From Actinomycetes bacterium (GTDB lineage Bacteria; Actinomycetota; Acidimicrobiia; Acidimicrobiales; Acidimicrobiaceae), in NCBI GenBank assembly GCA_021790855.1, contig JAJYFP010000019.1, positions 1 to 8,968 on the forward strand: a stretch of 8,968 nt of DNA, written 5' to 3'. The first letter of the stretch is position 1. Every line of letters starts with the position of its first letter. This document shows, in pieces, positions 6,152 to 8,968 of this stretch. A model generated the notes under the pieces. That model searched no databases. It was not told where the DNA came from and saw nothing but the letters and a program-made list of their open reading frames with translations. The position numbers and the translations under genes were made by a program.

Positions 6152-7564
6152 CTACACCTCTGGATCGTGCCTTATGACTCCTTCTTTGCGTGCAGCGTCT
6201 GCTACAGCTGTAGCTACCGCTCCTACGACTGAACGATTGAATACAGAGGGCACTATGTAGCTAGATGAGAGTTCCTCCTCGGGTACGGCGGCTGAGATAG
6301 CGTTGGCGGCGGCGAGTTTCATGGTTTCGGTGATCGACAGTGCATTGGAATCCAAGGCACCTCTAAAGATACCTGGAAAACATAGAACGTTGTTGATCTG
6401 GTTTGGATAATCAGATCGTCCGGTTGCAATTACAGCAGCAACTCCTTCGATCTCTTCAGGCATTACCTCCGGAGTTGGGTTTGCTAATCCGAAGACTATT
6501 GATTTGGCTGCCATCTGTTCGACATCGTCTCTATGTATGATGTTTGGCCCGCTAACACCTATGAAGACATCTGTGCCTCGAAGTGCATCCGCAACAGAAC
6601 CCATTCTCTTTTCAGGGTTACTGTTTTCGGCTAACCACCTCTTGGCGCCTTGGAAGTCTTCTCGACCGTCGAATATTAAACCCCTTCGATCGGCTACCAT
6701 CACGTTGGGTACACCGGCGTTGTTGAGGATCTTGGCGATAGCGACTCCCGCGGCTCCTGCTCCAGCGATAACTACTGAGAGATCGGACATTTTCTTGTTG
6801 ACCACTTTAACTGCGTTTCGTAGAGCAGCCAGTACTACTACTGAGGTTCCGTGTTGATCGTCGTGGAACACTGGTATATCAAGCGATCCTTTGAGCCGGT
6901 CCTCAATCTCGAAACAGTCGGGTGCAGCTATATCTTCGAGGTTTATCCCCCCAAAGACCGGTTCTATCCTCTCTACTGTTTCGATTACCTCGTCTATTGA
7001 AGTGGTATTCAGGCATATTGGAAATGCATCTATATTGGCAAACTCTTTAAAGAGCTGGGCCTTTCCTTCCATAACAGGTAGTGCTGCATAAGGTCCGATG
7101 TTGCCTAGTCCCAGTACAGCGGTTCCGTTTGTCACTACTGCTACGGTGTTTGATTTTATTGTGTACTTATGAACCTGTACGGGCTTAGCTGCTATCTCTA
7201 GTGAGACACGCGCTACGCCTGGTGTATATGCCATAGATAGGTCGTCACGAGTCTCGATTGGCACCTTTCCTTTTACCTCAATTTTGCCTCCTAGATGGAG
7301 TCTGAAGGTGCGATCCATTACGCTTCTGACATGTACGCCTTCTACTTGTTCGGCAGCTTCGCGCACTACATTCGCGTGCTCGACGCCTACTGCTAGAACC
7401 GTAATGTCTCGAATAATTACGTCTTCAGAGACCTCTACGATGTCGACACCTAAAATATTTCCACCAGAGTCACCGATGGATGTGGTCAAGCGTCCCAAGG
7501 TACCAGGCTTATGACTTAATTCGACACGTAGAACTACTGAGTATGAAACATTTGGAGTAACCAT
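6152..7564 (-). CDS. NAD(P)-dependent malic enzyme with N-terminal ACT domain
   Basis: The enzyme oxidatively decarboxylates malate to pyruvate and CO2, making NADH or NADPH; cofactor choice cannot be told from the sequence. The 470-residue product starts with an ACT domain (about residues 7-82, YSVVLRVELSHKPGTLGRL), a usual site for small-ligand control. The malic enzyme core follows: YTPGVA with catalytic Tyr113, NGTAVLGLGNIGP (146-158), EGKA with catalytic Lys168, metal ligands Glu210/Asp211 and Asp236 in HDDQHGTS, Rossmann loop GAGAAG (268-273), and SDYPNQINNVLCFPGIFRGALD (384-405). The ATG at 7564 begins just before the ACT domain, as in Streptomyces homologues. The frame stays open 156 codons upstream, but that stretch resembles no family and lies antisense to the next gene. 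No strong ribosome binding site is seen. Confidence 0.95.
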   Translation of the reverse strand: MVTPNVSYSVVLRVELSHKPGTLGRLTTSIGDSGGNILGVDIVEVSEDVIIRDITVLAVGVEHANVVREAAEQVEGVHVRSVMDRTFRLHLGGKIEVKGKVPIETRDDLSMAYTPGVARVSLEIAAKPVQVHKYTIKSNTVAVVTNGTAVLGLGNIGPYAALPVMEGKAQLFKEFANIDAFPICLNTTSIDEVIETVERIEPVFGGINLEDIAAPDCFEIEDRLKGSLDIPVFHDDQHGTSVVVLAALRNAVKVVNKKMSDLSVVIAGAGAAGVAIAKILNNAGVPNVMVADRRGLIFDGREDFQGAKRWLAENSNPEKRMGSVADALRGTDVFIGVSGPNIIHRDDVEQMAAKSIVFGLANPTPEVMPEEIEGVAAVIATGRSDYPNQINNVLCFPGIFRGALDSNALSITETMKLAAANAISAAVPEEELSSSYIVPSVFNRSVVGAVATAVADAARKEGVIRHDPEV

Positions 7565-7585
7565 GATGCCTAAGACTAGCCGAAG

Positions 7586-7603
7586 TTGTGAAAATTGTGA
7601 AAT
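7586..7603 (+). repeat. Tandem 9-bp direct repeat before the malic enzyme gene
   Basis: TTGTGAAAA followed directly by TTGTGAAAT, 22 bp upstream of the malic enzyme start. The position would suit a regulator site over the promoter or leader, which is inference. Confidence 0.45.
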
Positions 7604-7645
7604 ACATTGGTGACAAAAAGATTCTGATTTAACATCTTGTGGAAT

Positions 7646-7661
7646 CATCTTCCAGAAGATG
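7646..7661. repeat. Inverted repeat mid-way in the divergent region
   Basis: CATCTTC and GAAGATG, 7-bp perfect arms separated by CA, near the middle of the divergent region. It could be an operator acting on both genes or a chance match. Confidence 0.35.
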
Positions 7662-7728
7662 GTGCTCCCAAGGAGTGCGGGGTTACTGTCGATGACTTTA
7701 AAGCGGTACTCTATCTCTAAGCCTAAGA

Positions 7729-7745
7729 GAGCACTTGAAGTGTTC
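7729..7745. repeat. Imperfect palindrome before the E1-like gene
   Basis: GAGCACTTGAAGTGTTC is symmetric around its central G apart from one mismatched pair, with a perfect core CACTT-G-AAGTG (7732-7742). It ends 24 bp before the ATG at 7770, a position that would suit an operator. Confidence 0.4.
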
Positions 7746-7757
7746 TGAGTATTAAAT

Positions 7758-7763
7758 GGGGTG
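7758..7763 (+). promoter_or_regulatory. Ribosome binding site of the E1-like gene
   Basis: GGGGTG lies about 6-8 nt before the ATG at 7770. The in-frame GTG at 7761 falls inside this site, so ATG 7770 is the better start. Confidence 0.45.
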
Positions 7764-7769
7764 GCAGAC

Positions 7770-8968
7770 ATGGCGTTTTGGAAGAGACGAAAAAAAGAAC
7801 GTACTGTTTTACCGAACTCTGAACCGGTACTTAGTGCACCTATGGGCATAGACATAGCCAATTCTGAGCAGATTCTGACAATGGCAGATAAACTTGTGAT
7901 CTTTAAAACAGCGTTGATTGCTAGAAGCGTTACTACTTCGATGGTGGAGTTAACGCGTGTTGCATCGCCTTCATACATAAGCGACGCTGTCTCCTCAGAG
8001 GTAGTTTTTGCAGCGTTGATGAAGGTGATCAATGTTGAGATTGATCAGGTGTTTCCTGGTAACTTGGCGGTGGCTCTACAGGTTGCGATCAGTGCTTTCG
8101 CTGAGATGAGCGGTCATGAGGAGTTCAAACGTAAATTACCCGTTGGTGGCTCCTCTGTACGTTGTTCAAATCTTGTTCAGAGTGTGGGATTTGCTCGTGA
8201 GAAGATGCGTAAAGGTGCACTGGACACGGTATTTTGTGTTCTGACCTCGGATCAACTGCATAGTCTAGAGTTTGTCGAAGCGATATCTTATAGCCAAAGG
8301 TTCCACCTTCCCGTGGTGGTAGTTGTACTAGATCGATCTTTATCGGCGCCGTCTAACGGAGTGTTAGCGACGGTGAAGCAAGAGTTTGATCGCTATACCG
8401 ATGCAGTTTCTGTAACCTCGGCATGCTCATGCGACCCAGAAGACCTAGTTGCAACGTTAGCAGAAGCTAAGGCAGCAACAACCTCGGGACAGGGTCCCGT
8501 AGTGGTTGTTGCAACCAGTTGCGATCATTCGAACCACGAGGTTATTGAGCTGGCACAGTCAAACGGTTACGTATCGATGGTTCCTGATACTTTGGAGTGT
8601 TTGAAGAGACGTTTAATGGAAGATGGGAACGTTGATTCCATTGATCTCGATAGTTTTGAGTCCTTAATTCTAGATGAACTGAAGCGGGAAAGAGAGGATC
8701 GTTATCTTGATCAGAGCGAAGCCGTTGCAACCTCAGATGAGGTGAGCGTAATAAATGAACCTAACTATGACGTAAGCTTCGACGCCTATCAGGGTCCAAG
8801 GCATCTCGGTTCACTTGGCGAGGCGTTGGACGATACCTTTATAAGTATCCTCAAAGATAAAGAAGACGTTGTACTTGTATCCGACGAACTACGGCACGAG
8901 GTTACTCAAATGGAGTTGACAGGCAGTCTTGACTTTTTTGAGAGTAAGACGATCGCAGTCAACTTCAG
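7770..8968 (+). CDS. Fused E1-alpha/E1-beta 2-oxoacid dehydrogenase-like protein with degenerate thiamine motif (3' end outside window)
   Basis: The frame is open to the window end: 399 residues and no stop. Residues 1-13 are basic and 41-250 follow the E1-alpha layout of 2-oxoacid dehydrogenases: a helical N-terminal part, DQVFP (92-96), a LPVGGSSVRCSNLVQSVG segment (123-140) where active homologues have the IPVATQLPHAVG-like stretch, FVEAISYSQRFHLPVVVVV (168-186), and GQGPVVVVAT (240-249). A charged linker (about 251-340) leads to SLGEALDDTFISILKDKEDVVLVSDE (348-373), which matches the start of E1-beta. The GDG of the thiamine pyrophosphate motif aligns with T159-S160-D161 and the later NN with D188-R189. 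Intact family members make acyl donors from pyruvate or branched-chain oxoacids; loss of these residues argues against normal catalysis in this half. Start by ribosome site; an in-frame TGA lies at 7746. Confidence 0.7.
   Translation, partial: MAFWKRRKKERTVLPNSEPVLSAPMGIDIANSEQILTMADKLVIFKTALIARSVTTSMVELTRVASPSYISDAVSSEVVFAALMKVINVEIDQVFPGNLAVALQVAISAFAEMSGHEEFKRKLPVGGSSVRCSNLVQSVGFAREKMRKGALDTVFCVLTSDQLHSLEFVEAISYSQRFHLPVVVVVLDRSLSAPSNGVLATVKQEFDRYTDAVSVTSACSCDPEDLVATLAEAKAATTSGQGPVVVVATSCDHSNHEVIELAQSNGYVSMVPDTLECLKRRLMEDGNVDSIDLDSFESLILDELKREREDRYLDQSEAVATSDEVSVINEPNYDVSFDAYQGPRHLGSLGEALDDTFISILKDKEDVVLVSDELRHEVTQMELTGSLDFFESKTIAVNF

Larger units (their letters stand above)
7565..7769. promoter_or_regulatory. 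Divergent control region of the malic enzyme and E1-like genes
   Basis: The 205 bp between the two divergent starts must hold both promoters. Three small symmetric or repeated elements lie here, but no convincing -35/-10 pair is visible for either gene. On the minus strand, TTGTCA near 7610 could be a -35, without a good -10. Confidence 0.5.

Noticed and set aside
8542..8730. 62-codon minus-strand open frame within the E1-like gene
   Set aside because: It is antisense to a long frame with clear protein-family pattern and has no motifs.

Overview
The window is bacterial and most likely actinomycetotal. The tRNA-Asp/tRNA-Phe pair has the sequence style of that phylum, the malic enzyme has the ACT-malic enzyme layout I know from Streptomyces, and a small protein with a KRGRRRSPETIKRRL motif resembles an unnamed family I recall from actinobacteria. 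Base composition is near 50% GC, low for the phylum. A moderate-GC member of the Acidimicrobiia would fit, but that is inference from memory.

Bases 1-5201 are a tightly packed plus-strand purine biosynthesis operon: purA (3' end only), purD, purB, purC, purS and purQ. Junctions are an ATGA overlap (purA/purD), gaps of 24, 2 and about 60 bp, and an 8-bp overlap (purS/purQ). Together the genes encode the glycinamide-ribotide ligase step, two subunits of FGAM synthase, SAICAR synthetase, the lyase used twice in the pathway, and the first committed step from IMP to AMP. The large FGAM synthase subunit gene purL, which often follows purQ, is absent. The operon instead meets a convergent minus-strand gene for a 119-aa uncharacterised basic protein (5205-5564), with a 3-bp gap.

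Bases 5565-5944 are a non-coding, AT-richer stretch, followed by tandem tRNA-Asp(GTC) and tRNA-Phe(GAA) genes. A perfect 16-bp-stem hairpin (6101-6134) separates them from a convergent minus-strand NAD(P)-malic enzyme gene with an N-terminal ACT domain (6152-7564).

A 205-bp divergent intergenic region with several small repeats leads to a plus-strand gene that runs off the window end (7770-8968, no stop). Its product has the layout of a fused E1-alpha/E1-beta 2-oxoacid dehydrogenase (thiamine pyrophosphate enzyme), but the thiamine-binding GDG...NN motif is replaced. It looks like a catalytically altered or pseudo-E1 protein and is the most unusual item here. Its position opposite malic enzyme suggests, without proving, a link to pyruvate or malate metabolism.
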